From positions 930,001 to 994,000 of the forward strand of contig JAJUBI010000006.1 of NCBI GenBank assembly GCA_022419385.1: a stretch of DNA of 64,000 bases, written 5' to 3'. This stretch comes from Paraconiothyrium sp. Pb-2020 (lineage: Eukaryota; Ascomycota; Dothideomycetes; Pleosporales; Didymosphaeriaceae). The notes beneath the pieces were generated by a model. The model made no database searches. It saw nothing but the letters and a program-made list of their open reading frames with translations, and was not told where the DNA came from. This document shows positions 32,696-43,279 of the stretch, piece by piece. Every line of letters begins with the position of its first letter. The first letter of the stretch is position 1. A program made the position numbers and the translations under genes.

Positions 32696-33537
32696 TTAAA
32701 GTAGCATGGCAGCAGCGAAAGCGAAGATGGCTGCTCCGCTGATTGCCACCTTGCCGGCGGCGCCTGGGGCCGGTGTGTTGGTGGGGTTGGAAGTCGGGGA
32801 AGCGGTGGGCTGGATAGGAGAACCAGTGGAGGAATCTCCACCAGTCGCTGTAGCGGAGGTAGTGGCGTTGTGGCCGTGGCTCGCAGATCCAGAAGGCAGA
32901 GCGGTTCCATACGAGGTGCCAACAGAGGTGACGGTGGTGGTGACAGCGCCGGGGGACAACTCCTTGAAGTTTGCGCAGGCGATGCGGGTCTTGTTAGACA
33001 GGTGGACTACAATAGACTTGTCGCCGAAGAAGGACTTGTCGTCGGAAAGAGTTGCTAGGTAAGCGTCGTTGTAACTGCGTGATGTGTTAGGTTGACTTGA
33101 CCTGGTGAGATCAAGGCTAGTACTTACGTAGCACCGAACGAAGTCGCAGTGATGTTACCATGTTTGCCAGAGAGATCGCCCGTTTGGCAAGTTTCCGGCT
33201 TCGCGGCGTCACAGCTGGGGGTTTCGCCGCGCTTGTACGGGTCAAGATGTGCGCCCGTGCCAGTGCAGTTGCCATCCTCGGGAACGGGCTTCTCGTGAAT
33301 GTGGTACATGAAGGGGCCGCCCTCGGTGGGCAGATTGGCAAGGGCGATCTCGACGGTGACACCCTTTCCAGCAGCACCACTGGCAATCTTGACGGAACCA
33401 GCCACCTCGTATGGGGCCTTGCCCTTGATGAGGGCTTCGTACTGTGCGCCAATGGGGTTCTTCTCTACGACGGGAGCATCCTCAGCGACGACAGCTGCGG
33501 CCACAGCGAGAAGGGAGAAGATAGATTGAGTACGCAT
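32696..33537 (-). CDS. Secreted GPI-anchored Cu-only-type superoxide dismutase
   Basis: Two exons (33537-33128, 33074-32696; intron 33075-33127) give 262 aa. MRTQSIFSLLAVAAAVVAED is a signal peptide. The SOD domain shows copper ligands H79-x-H81 (YHIHEKP), H97 (GAHLDP) and H161 (IVVHLSN), and the disulfide pair C91 and C170. The zinc-site histidines of cytosolic CuZn-SOD are missing: the region after H97 reads YKRGETPSCD and ETCQTGDLSGKHG. This is the pattern of Cu-only SODs such as Candida SOD5. The tail is Ser/Thr/Pro/Gly-rich, then ends in a hydrophobic stretch (VAISGAAIFAFAAAMLL), a GPI signal. It would detoxify superoxide at the cell surface. Confidence 0.9.
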
Positions 33538-35124
33538 AGTAGCGATTGTTGTTGGAGCAATACAGAGGTCGGTACTATCGAGCTGGCAGTCGACGAAGCC
33601 GAGCGAGTGTGGTCAAGGTTGGAGCGAATGTATGTGCGAGTGGAGAAGGCAGAGCGAGGGGGTGTGACGAAATAAAAGGTAGCGGAATGTGGGAGGTGGA
33701 AACGGGGCAGGGGCAGGGGCGCGGGTGTAAATACGTGAATGCCCGTGAAGCGGTCGCACCTGCAGGAGTACAAACGACCAGCCTTGCGCCACGCGCACCC
33801 CAGCCCGCCATCCTCCAGCAGCGGGCGAAGTCTGATGCGCCCAATGGACATGTTTACCCATCGAGCTCGCACTGCGGCCTGGCTGGTCAGTGTCTCTCCC
33901 GAAGGAATTGCAAACGACTTCGGCAGCGTGGAATGAAGGCGACGGATGGCACAGTGACTTCCTGTGGCACAGAGTCCTCGATGCCTCCTCTTGGCCCTGT
34001 TGATCGCACCTCTGCCCCGGATAATTGGCGACCCGTAAAGCACCTCGTTTCCCCAAACGACTGGTGATATCGTTTTGGAACGAGAGCTTTGGCGCCCACA
34101 ACCATGCCACATGCACGATCAAGCTTTACGCCAGGGCCACACGTTTCGAAACACGTCTAGCTCGACGACTCTGCAGCTGGGATGCTCAGCCCTGGTGGTT
34201 GGGGCAGCCCTTGGCGCTGAGCTGAACATAAGCGCACAATGACAGCGCGTACTGGTGGCAGTTGGAGGGCGCACTGAGCCTCTGCGTGCGACACAGCCTC
34301 TCTGCGCGCGACTCATCTCGTAAGCGATTGTATGCAGGAGTGGAGGATGGCTGGCGCAGTGGTCGTCTGGGAAATCAAGCTTCGGCTACTGCACGCCGGC
34401 TGCTAGACTACCGGCCTACATCTCCATTTACCCCAAATAGATCGCCGACGAACTATTATCTTCGAACACGACACTGACCGTGCCATGGTTTCAGCCGCAC
34501 GCAAATAGCACACACATCTGTCGCCGGGGCCTTCGCACGACTGTCTCCGCGACGTCTCCACTTGAGGAGCGAAACTTCCGCACGAAAAGCCTGCGGATAA
34601 GACGGGCCAACTTCGAAGATGGCGAAATGAGCTGACGCAGTGCAATATCGATCCCATGTTGTGCCAATAACCAGCAGATTACATATCAGAGTAGAAGCAA
34701 ATGAGATTGGCAGGAGATGCACATGCGCCGTGCATCGACATGGAGAAACAGGTGTCACGTCGACGCCGTGACGACCGTTGTTGGTCACACTGCCAGGTGG
34801 CACAGCATACATACATCTCAAACATCTTGTACGCGGGGCCGCACGTGAGCGCTGCACCTCTGTGGTTGGACAGAGTTGTTCTGCTAGATACGAACAGGAA
34901 CATCTTCGCTCACTAAACCATATCGTAGTCAACGAACGCGCATTGCAGCTCTACTGAATGGTCGAAAGACTGATCTTGGTCAGCTTTGGCTAACGTCACA
35001 ATACAGTGTCCGAGCTATACGTCGACGCATGCGATTGATGGACTCTCCTCTATTCAATTCACCTCTTAAAAGAATCAGCACGCTCGTGGTCGAGTCTTTA
35101 GAACCTTCCCGTTTATCATCATGC
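33538..35124. other. Intergenic region, no gene supported
   Basis: About 1.6 kb between the SOD start and the RtcB-like stop. The long frames at 33465-34122 (both strands) overlap the SOD 5' end, are Arg/Pro-rich and have no domain, so I treat them as chance. Confidence 0.5.
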
Positions 35125-36921
35125 CTAACCTTCAGCGCCCTTCGACCCTCTCTCATCCCGACACTTGTAACTAACTTTTGCTATGCACCTCCCTACCCTC
35201 TTCGCCGCCCCAGCACTCACCAGGTCTTCCCCCACAGCCTCAACGTCTTTATACGCCTCCGGCGCTTCCTCAAACACCAAATCCTTACTTTCGCACACCA
35301 CCCACGTGCCCGTTCCTCCCCTCGGCTCAAGCAGACTTGAAGCCTTGTATTTCTGGCTGAGCGTGGTCAGCGCTTTAGCGCGCGACATGCTCCTGCCAGC
35401 GCCGTGGGCGAGGGAGAGCGCGTTGCTAAGACCGTACGAGTTCGAGAGGGCGAATTGCGGACTAAGGATGAGGGTTGGAGTGCCGCGCGAGCCGGGAAGT
35501 GGGAGGATGGGAAGCGGTATTAATGTGGAAGGGTCCTGGGTTGGTGCAGCGCCTTTGCGGTGGATGTAAGCGTGCTTTGCCGAGGAGATGGAATCGATTG
35601 CTCCAAAATTCGTCGCTTCGGCCGTGGAAGGTGCCTGAGAAGCCGGTGGCCACTTGACGCGCTCCACATTGTTGTGCCATATGTCGACTACGCGGCGAGC
35701 ACCAAGTTCTGCTTTGGCGCGAGGGATAGCGTCGCCGACGTCCGCTACATCTGCGCGATTGTTCCCCAGACTCCAGGCTGGTTCTCCGGGTTCAAGACAG
35801 CTCAAGAAGCGTAGGGCAATGAGGTCGCGGTTCACCTTCGCCCATCGACAAGCTCGATCGTGTTCATAGAGATACTCTCTCGCCTCGGCACTATCCTCTT
35901 TCAAGCTGACCTGGCCTCCTGAAGTGTACTTCTTCAAGATATTCGACCCCAATCCTCTCGAACCGGAGTGAACCAACAAGACCTGCAAAGTCAACATAAT
36001 TTTCACTCCATACGACCAGGGCCAACTTACCACCTCTCCCCCACGAAGCTCACACCCCTCCTTCACCTCCTCCACAACTTGAATCTCCGCAAAATGATTA
36101 CCCGCCCCTATCGTCCCCACGCTCCTATCCCACTCCTCTCCCGCACCACACCCACCCTCCTCATCCGCCAACCACCTTTCCCTCTCCTGCTGCGTCCGCC
36201 AAGCCCCCTCCAGCCCCCTCAACTTCTCAGCAACCTTCCTCCCCTTATCCCCCTCTACCTGCTCCCTCGACAACCGCGTCCTATACCACGCCATTCCGCA
36301 CCCAATATCGCCACCTATCAGCGGCGGATGGATCCATCCCTGGGAGATGAAGACCGCGCCGATGGGGAACTTTGTGCCGGGTGAATGTCGGGCTGGCCGA
36401 CTGCATGCACAAGGCCAGGAAGTGTGTGCGCGGTAGTCTCAAGTTGCGAAATGGAGACCTTATCGACTGCGGCGGCGGAGGCGAGGACACGGATGGGGCA
36501 GGTAGCATTTGCTTCCGCTATCGATGCTTTGTCAGTCTTCGCGTTGAACCATTCGGGGGCAAACGAAGATCTTACGATGTATCTCCGCGTCTCTATTCAC
36601 ACCGACGTACTCTTCCCCCGCGGATATGAGCAGCGACACATCGTTGCGTATGCCGCGCTTCCAGTCGTCTTCGTGTATGAGTTCTACGCCGGAACCGGCG
36701 ACGAAGATCCGCGAGGGCTTCTTGATGCGCAATTTCGAGTGTGCGGCTTTGAGAACTAGCTTGCGGATTGAGGTTGGTGAGTATGGATCTGTGCACGCGC
36801 TGGAGTGCAGAAGGAGCGGCGCTCTTTGCGATTGGTTGGTGTTTAGTGCTATCGTTATGCGTGTTGGATGCATTGTTGTGGCGTGTGAGCACATCTTGGG
36901 CTCGTTGTGGTTTTGAATCAT
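35125..36921 (-). CDS. RtcB-type RNA ligase homologue with beta-grasp-like N-terminus and apparent frameshift
   Basis: Exons 36921-36576, 36517-36031 and 35982-35125 (introns 36518-36575 and 35983-36030) encode an RtcB homologue. Conserved motifs are PLIGGDIGCGMAWYRTR (metal-binding Asp and Cys), GTIGAGNHFAEIQ, LLVHSGSRGLG, AYIHRKGAAPT, and LAHGAGRSMSR, whose His is the guanylylated residue in RtcB. RtcB joins 2',3'-cyclic-phosphate or 3'-phosphate RNA ends to 5'-OH ends using GTP and Mn2+. Near 36378 the expected IHPGTKFPIG is broken: one G is missing in CCCGGCACAAAG, so the upstream and downstream parts lie in different frames. The N-terminal about 115 residues (IRKLVLKAAHSKLRI, then RIFVAGSGVELIHEDDW, then LLISAGEEYVG) look like a ubiquitin/doublecortin-type fold. 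It may be a pseudogene or a base-call error. Confidence 0.78.
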
Positions 36922-37253
36922 GGATTGCTTTCTGGACTTGATTTGTGAATCGCTTTTTGCACTGGAGAGTGCAAAGTAAGAGGAATCAACTTATGCTGGT
37001 GTGAAGAGCTCGAAGACTGTGGCTCACAGCCTCTTACTGTAGGACTACATCTGTGGCTGTGCGCGCGATCACGAACTTGCTCAGTTCGACTCATTGTGAG
37101 GCTGAACGCCTTATCTTTTCCTAATTCGGAAAATGTTGTAGACGTAGCCACCTGCAAGCGAACGTCACCACCACAATTGTAAAGACAGTCTTAATTTTCA
37201 TTTAATTAGTTGAGGGATATACAACACGCTACATTAAAACACGATTAGCCTCT
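36922..37253. other. Short intergenic region
   Basis: 332 bp between the RtcB-like start and the homogentisate dioxygenase stop, both on minus. It holds the dioxygenase 3' UTR, with AT-rich sequence just after its stop codon, and the RtcB-like promoter. Confidence 0.5.
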
Positions 37254-38730
37254 TTAAGAAGTCCAGTGAGGCACCTGAGCCTTGTCGCCAAGGACACCAT
37301 CCTTACCATCAACGCCATTGTCGATCTTCGCAGGAGTCGGTCTCTTGAAGTGCGGTTTCAGCGGCTCCCAGCTCTCCGCATTGTACCCTTCCTGCACCTT
37401 TTGGCATTTCTTCAGGCCCCAATCAGTCACGCCGACCATTAGGCAACTCTCAAACATGAAGGCCATGCTGCCCTCGCCAACCTTGTGGGGCTGCAACTGG
37501 GCATTGGACGCTTTCTCATGTGTAGAAGCATCTGGACCGTGGCCGGCCATCACGTTGTGGAGCGATGCGCCGGCGGGCTGGAATCCGCCGGCGGTTTTGG
37601 CGTCGTATTGCCCTTGGATCAGACCCATGAACTCAGACATGGTGTTGCGGTGGTACCACGGCGGTCGGAAGGTATCTTCCGCGACCAGCCACCTGGGTGG
37701 GAAGATTACAAAGTCTGCTACTGCAGTGCCTGGGTGGTCCGACTGCGCGGTCAGTACGGTGTATATGGAGGGGTCCGGGTGATCAAATGAGACGCTGCCC
37801 ATTGTGTTGAAGCGACCGAGATCGTACTTGTATGGATAGTAAAGTCCATGCCATGCGACAACATCGAAAGGAGTGTGTCCCTGTCTGGCAGAGAAGAGAT
37901 TGCCAGCAAACTTGCACAAGACGTGCCATTCGGTCTCAGTGTCCTCGTCGAAGTCAGCTATGGGTGCCTGGAAGTCGCGCGCGTTCGCGAGGCAGTTAGA
38001 GCCAATTGGGCCCAGCTCTGGCAGCTGGAAGTGCCCTTGGTATAGCTCAAGGATGTACCCTCGCACAGGGCCTTCTGGAAGATCGACGCGATACTTGATG
38101 CCGCGTGGGATAACAGCGATCTCGTTTGGCCGTACTAGCAGACGGCCTAGCTCTGTGCGAATATCCAGCACACCGTGCTGAGGTACTATGAGGAAGTCTC
38201 CATCGGCGGAGTAGAAGGCCTCTTTCGCATCCATGCTCTTCCCTGCTGCATAGATGTACATGCCGAGGCCCTGTTTCATTGTAGGATCACCAGCGCCAGC
38301 TACAAGATGTAGCGAGTGTACCCAGTCCACCGTCTCGTCAAGGTCGAAGGGGTCCCATCGCAGCTGGTTCGGAATGTGGTGAATCTTCTCGTATGGTTTG
38401 TTCTCAGGGTTGGTGTTGTATGTGGAGGATTCGCGGGGCTCAAAGTTGCTGTGCCCGCACGAAGGCAACACACGGTACAACCACGTTTGCTGGTTCTCAT
38501 GTCGCGGTGCAGTGAAGGCAGTCCCGGATAGCTTCTCAGCATAGAGACCGTATGGAGGTTTCTGAGGAGAGTTTGCGCCAATGGGCAATGCGCCCTCTAC
38601 GGCTTCTGACCTTTTCACGTGTCAGCTAATGTGTCCTTAGTGAACAATGAATGAGAACGTACTCATGGTAGGAGTTGAAGCCATTCAGATACCGATACTT
38701 TTCTTTGTGGGCGAACTGTGAGGAAGGCAT
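37254..38730 (-). CDS. hmgA: Homogentisate 1,2-dioxygenase
   Basis: Two exons (38730-38663, 38610-37254; intron 38611-38662) give 474 aa. The start MPSSQFAHKEKYRYLNGFNS is restored by splicing into SEAVEGALPIGANSPQKPPYGLYAEKLSGTAFTAPR, a strongly conserved N-terminal block. The iron-site region is WYHRNTMSEFMGLIQG (His and Glu ligands) with ASLHNVMAGHGPD following. The enzyme opens the ring of homogentisate to maleylacetoacetate in tyrosine/phenylalanine catabolism, in the cytosol. Length agrees with eukaryotic HGD. It is divergently paired with fumarylacetoacetase, the last enzyme of the same pathway. A 5' leader ORF overlapping this start is described in the findings. Confidence 0.96.
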
Positions 38731-39200
38731 GGTGAATGTCTGTGTAGTCTGGATTGAAGAACTCCTCGAGGTTGCGCTTGGTCAAGGGCACAGTGCTCTT
38801 AGGCACGTTCTTTCCGTGGATGGGCACTTTTTTAAGAAGCGTCTGCAACTTATTCCTGGGATGCCGTGGGGTATGAGGATCGTCATACGCGTCGGCCGAC
38901 GGTAAGGCCATGGTTACTGGAGGAGCGGCTTAGGGCGGGTTGAGATTCCGTACAGAAAGCGGAGACGTGGAGCGCATGCGATGGAGGCAGCGGAATTGTT
39001 GCGCGCGACCCCTGCAGTCAGGGTTCCGAACCTGGTCTAGACACTAGCGCCCGCGCATATCCCCCGCCTTCCACCCGCATTCCGTCACCAACCGCCGTTG
39101 TCGGCTTGCGACAAGATGACCGCGCCGGGCATGTACTTGTGCGAGAGTTGGCCTTCGTGAGTAAGAATCGACTCGAAACACTTCCGCCGGTATCCTCACC
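38731..39200. promoter_or_regulatory. Bidirectional promoter of hmgA and fahA
   Basis: 470 bp separate the divergent start codons of two successive-pathway genes, a layout suited to co-induction. Part of it is an open leader frame (38731-38911) on the hmgA side. Near 39018-39035 there is a GGTTCCGAACC-type imperfect dyad. No known operator identified. Confidence 0.6.
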
Positions 39201-40550
39201 ATGCCTGCCCTTCGATCGTGGTTCAGCATTCCTCGCGGCTCGCATTTCTCGCTTGCCAACATCCCCTTCGGCATCATTTCAACGGCGACTTCTGAATCAC
39301 CGCGTGTTGCAGTTGCTATTGGAGACCATGCCTTGGATCTGGAGGCGTTCGCTGCCCAAAATGGCTTCTCGGCCCTCTCCACGATCCAGCCGCATCAAGC
39401 TGTATTCTCCGAATCCTCGTTGAACGCCTTTGCTGCCCTTGGCCGGCCAATTCATTCGGTCGTGCGAAAGTATATCCAGAGCGTATTCGCCGAAGACACA
39501 CCATATCCCGACGTACTGAAGAACAACTCAGCCCTGCAAAAGCAGGCATTGTTTGCTTTGAAAGATGTTCATAACCATTTGCCATTCAAGATTGGTGACT
39601 ACACAGACTTCTTCGTGGGCATGAACCACGCCTACAACTGCGGCGTCATGTTTCGTGGGGCGGCGAACGCCCTGAACCCCAACTACAAACACCTCCCTGT
39701 GGGCTACCACGGTCGAGCCTCTTCAATTGTTCCCTCGGGTACCCCGATTCGCCGACCGCACGGCCAGTTCCTACCAAACCCAGCGGCAGAGGAGAAGGTA
39801 CCCGTATACGCGCAGATAAAGAAGCTTGACTACGAGCTAGAGCTAGGCGCGTTCGTCTGCAAACCGAATAAGATGGGAGAACCTGTGCCGATTGGCGAAG
39901 CTGAAGACCACTTGTTTGGTCTGGTCATGTTGAACGACTGGTCGGCAAGAGACGTGCAGTCCTGGGAGTACCTTCCTCTGGGTCCTTTCAACGCAAAGAA
40001 CTTCGGTAGCAGCATCAGCCCCTGGGTTGTGCTGATAGATGCCCTTGAGCCCTTCAAAGCGAAGGGTATACCGAATGACAAGGAGGTACTGCCATACCTC
40101 AAAGAGAAAGGTGACAAGACCGTTTACGACATTCAACTGAAGGTCGATCTGCAAAGTGAGCATTCTGAATCTTTCCATCATAAGTCCGACTAACGCGTCC
40201 CAGCAAAATCCGGCAGTACAGCCACCGTTGCTAACTCGAACGGCAAGCATCTGCTTTGGTCCTTCCCGCAGTGTCTTGCCCACCATACATCCACTGGCTG
40301 TAACCTACAACCCGGTGATCTACTCGGCTCAGGAACCATAAGTGGGACTTCCGCGGGAGAATATGGTTGCCTACTTGAGCAAACAGAGGGCGGCAAGAAG
40401 TCTATCAAAGTCGGTGAAGAAGAGCGCACATTCTTGCAGGATGGTGATGAGGTTACTTTCACAGGTGTGTGCGGGACTGACGAAGAGGCTCTCGTTGGCT
40501 TTGGTCAAGTCACTGGCAGAATAGAGCCAGCGCTAGACCTTGGTTACTAG
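39201..40550 (+). CDS. fahA: Fumarylacetoacetase
   Basis: Two exons (39201-40155, 40204-40550; intron 40156-40203) give 433 aa. The N-terminal domain starts MPALRSWFSIPRGSHFSLANIPFGI. Catalytic-domain motifs include DYTDFFVGMNHAYNCGVMFRG (metal Asp and general-base His), LDYELELGAFV (metal-binding Glu residues) and MLNDWSARDVQSWEY (metal Asp). The spliced C-terminus carries GDLLGSGTISGT and EYGCLLE. The enzyme hydrolyses fumarylacetoacetate to fumarate and acetoacetate, ending tyrosine degradation. Length is normal. It is divergent from hmgA; the intervening isomerase gene is not in the window. Confidence 0.96.
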
Positions 40551-41269
40551 TCTTTCTCATGTACATTCAAACACCAATAGACTTGTTGTAACGCATCAAG
40601 TCCCTAATTTCATAGCGAAGCAATAACGCTACAATCAAACATATATTTGAGCATTACCCGACTGTTGTCACCAAATCTCAAACAAGCTAGCTGGCGTGTT
40701 GCTACAGCTTGCTGGTCGTTCACAACATCGGAATCTCTCCGCACGTCACGATGCCCAGCGCTTGAGTACGCAGCTCGTACGAACTCACGATCACGTCTAA
40801 GAGAGGCCAAGCGAGCAAGAAGCAGAGCCGCATGACGCTAAATTCCAACACAAAATAACAATGAATGACCAGGGCCCACCCCACCACGTACCTATGGTCC
40901 TCCGCATCGCGCTAGTGGGCGGCCAAATTCCGTTGTAGCTCCATCGCACCCTTCCCCGCCTTTGTATAGCCCCGGATATCATTCGGTCGCAGACGATCGT
41001 GGTAGCCACCCGAGACCATAATCGATCAAATGAGAGGGCAGCAAATGTCCTTAAGTAAGGAAGCTGTCTTACGGCGTACCTTAGCCGCACACTGACGCAT
41101 CGGATGGTGATGCCGCGAGGTTACTATCAAAACTTTCTCCACTTCACTTTTGCAGACGGATTATAAGATTGAGTGGTCTCCTCTTGAATAGCACCAAATC
41201 CTTCAAGCTTCCTTCCATCTTCCTTTCTTTCCCCGCACACGCATATTGAATAGCGTTATAGACGAGATC
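40551..41269. other. Intergenic region upstream of the P450 gene
   Basis: About 720 bp holding the fahA 3' UTR and the P450 promoter. No gene recognised; a small frame at 40797-41090 (minus) is domain-free. Confidence 0.5.
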
Positions 41270-42957
41270 ATGACTTTAGCCATCTACGTTGCGGCTGCGG
41301 CCGTGGTAACGTTTTTCCTGTACCGTTTGCTCTATGGAACGGACACTCCGCAAATCAAGGGATTGCCTGAAGTTAGTGGTCTGCCACTGTTTGGCAGTCT
41401 GTACGAGCTTGGGGAAGACCATGCGAAAGTCGCTCAGGGTTGGGTGAAGAAATATGGACCAGTCTTCCAGGTGCGGATGGGCAACCGGGTACGTTCTTAC
41501 ATTCGATTCCCTCTTGAATCTTCTCGCACAAAAGAAATTCCAATTCTGATTCTACTCCTAGAGAATCGTGTTTGCAAATACCTTCGACTCCGTCCGCCAC
41601 TTCTGGATCACGCACCAATCCGCCCTAATTTCGCGCCCGACCCTTCACACCTTCCACACCGTCGTCTCCTCGTCCCAAGGCTTCACCATCGGAACCTCCC
41701 CATGGGACGACTCCTGCAAGAACCGCCGCAAGGCCGCTGCAACCGCGCTCAACCGCCCCGCTGTCCAGTCCTACATGCCCCACATCGACCTCGAATCCAT
41801 GGTTAGCATCAAAGAATTGCTTCACGACTCAAAGGGTGGAGAAATCGACCTCGATCCGCGCGCTTACTGGCAGCGATATGCGCTCAATACGTCACTCACA
41901 CTCAACTATGGTTACAGGATTGATGGTGACAAGGATGACAAGTTGCTGCATGAAATCACCGATGTGGAGCGCGGCGTGAGCAACTTTAGAAGCACGAGCA
42001 ACAACTGGCAAGATTACATACCGCTGCTGAGGATATTCCCGAAGAAATCCAGCGAGGCGATCACATTCAGGAAGAGGAGAGATGTGTACTTGGACTACTT
42101 GCTCAAGGGGCTGAAGGAGCGCATTGCCAACGGCACAGACAAGCCATGCATCACTGGAAACATTCTCAAAGACCCTGAAGCCAAATTGAACGATGGTGCG
42201 TTTATGCCCTTACACCCCTTCCCACATGAACAGAACCGATCACTGACACCCCCTAGCGGAGATCGATTCCATTTGCCTGACCATGGTCTCCGCCGGCCTC
42301 GACACCGTCCCCGGCAACCTCATCATGGGCATCGCCTACCTCGCCTCCCCTGAAGGCCAATCCATCCAGCAACGCGCCTACGCCGAAATAAAGAAAGTAT
42401 ACCGCAACGACGACGCCTGGGAGCGCTGTCTGCACGAGGAGAAGATTCCCTACGTCACTGCCCTCTACAAAGAGATCCTCCGCTTCTGGACCGTCATCCC
42501 CATCTGCTTGCCGAGGGTCAGCATCAAGGACATCCCCTGGAACGGCGTGGTCATCCCTGCGGGTACTACTTTCTATATGAACGCGTATGCGGCGGACTAC
42601 GATGAGACGCACTTCAAAAATGCCGAAAAGTTCGATCCGGAGAGGTACTTGGATGTTCCCGATGGTGCGGGAACTCCTCACTACGGTTATGGAGCTGGCA
42701 GCCGCATGTGCGTCGGCTCGCATCTTGCGAACCGCGAGCTTTACACTGCTTTTGTACGTTTAATCAGCGCTTTCGAGTTTACACCACCAAAGGATCCGAG
42801 GGATGCGCCGATCCTTGACTGTTTGAAGGCGAATGCTATCCCCACGAGTTTGACGATGGAGCCGAAGTACTTCAAGGTGGGATTTAAGCCCAGGAATAGG
42901 CCATTACTGGAGAAGTGGATAAAACAGAGTGAGGAGGCAACGAAAGAGTTGATGTAG
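41270..42957 (+). CDS. phacA: CYP504-type cytochrome P450, probable phenylacetate hydroxylase
   Basis: Three exons (41270-41488, 41562-42195, 42257-42957) give 517 aa. MTLAIYVAAAAVVTFFLYRLLYG is an ER membrane anchor. The substrate-region segment RIVFANTFDSVRHFW and the block HTVVSSSQGFTIGTSPWD resemble Aspergillus nidulans PhacA. The I-helix motif is AGLDT (297-301), the K-helix motif is EILR, and the heme-binding loop is YGYGAGSRMCVGS with Cys about 436. Phenylacetate 2-hydroxylase and its paralogue 3-hydroxyphenylacetate 6-hydroxylase (PhacB) feed phenylacetate into homogentisate. Location beside hmgA and fahA supports this role. I favour PhacA from recalled sequence but PhacB is not excluded. 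Confidence 0.85.
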
Positions 42958-43279
42958 GTTGTGAATGGGAAAGTGGATCAGTGCATTTTGTTCTAGAGTA
43001 ACCCAACAGAATACATACACGGGTCACATGCATAATGTGTCTTCATTGGAGATGCTATCTCAGCTGGAATTCAGGTAGTGAACCTTGTATAATCTCGTAA
43101 TCATGAACGCCCCTTTCCAGATTCAATGACCAATTCGTCATGAGGGTATCATAAAGCGGCACCAAGGTGCGTGGAAATAGGCAAGAAGCTAGAAACTGCG
43201 TGCTGTGAAGCTCGCAAAGTTTCTTCGACTTTAGACATGGTAGTATAGCCTGTGACTGGACGGTTCAGTCATAGACAGC
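42958..43279. other. Convergent intergenic region
   Basis: 322 bp of 3' flanking sequence between the P450 and Tat-SF1-like stops. Nothing else seen. Confidence 0.55.

Noticed and set aside
33465..34122. Long opposed frames overlapping the SOD 5' end
   Set aside because: They are in the wrong frames relative to SOD, Arg/Pro-rich and domain-free; best explained as chance frames in GC-rich sequence.
39015..39040. GGTTCCGAACC dyad considered as a tRNA B-box
   Set aside because: It does not match the GGTTCRANNC B-box, and no acceptor stem or A-box fits around it.
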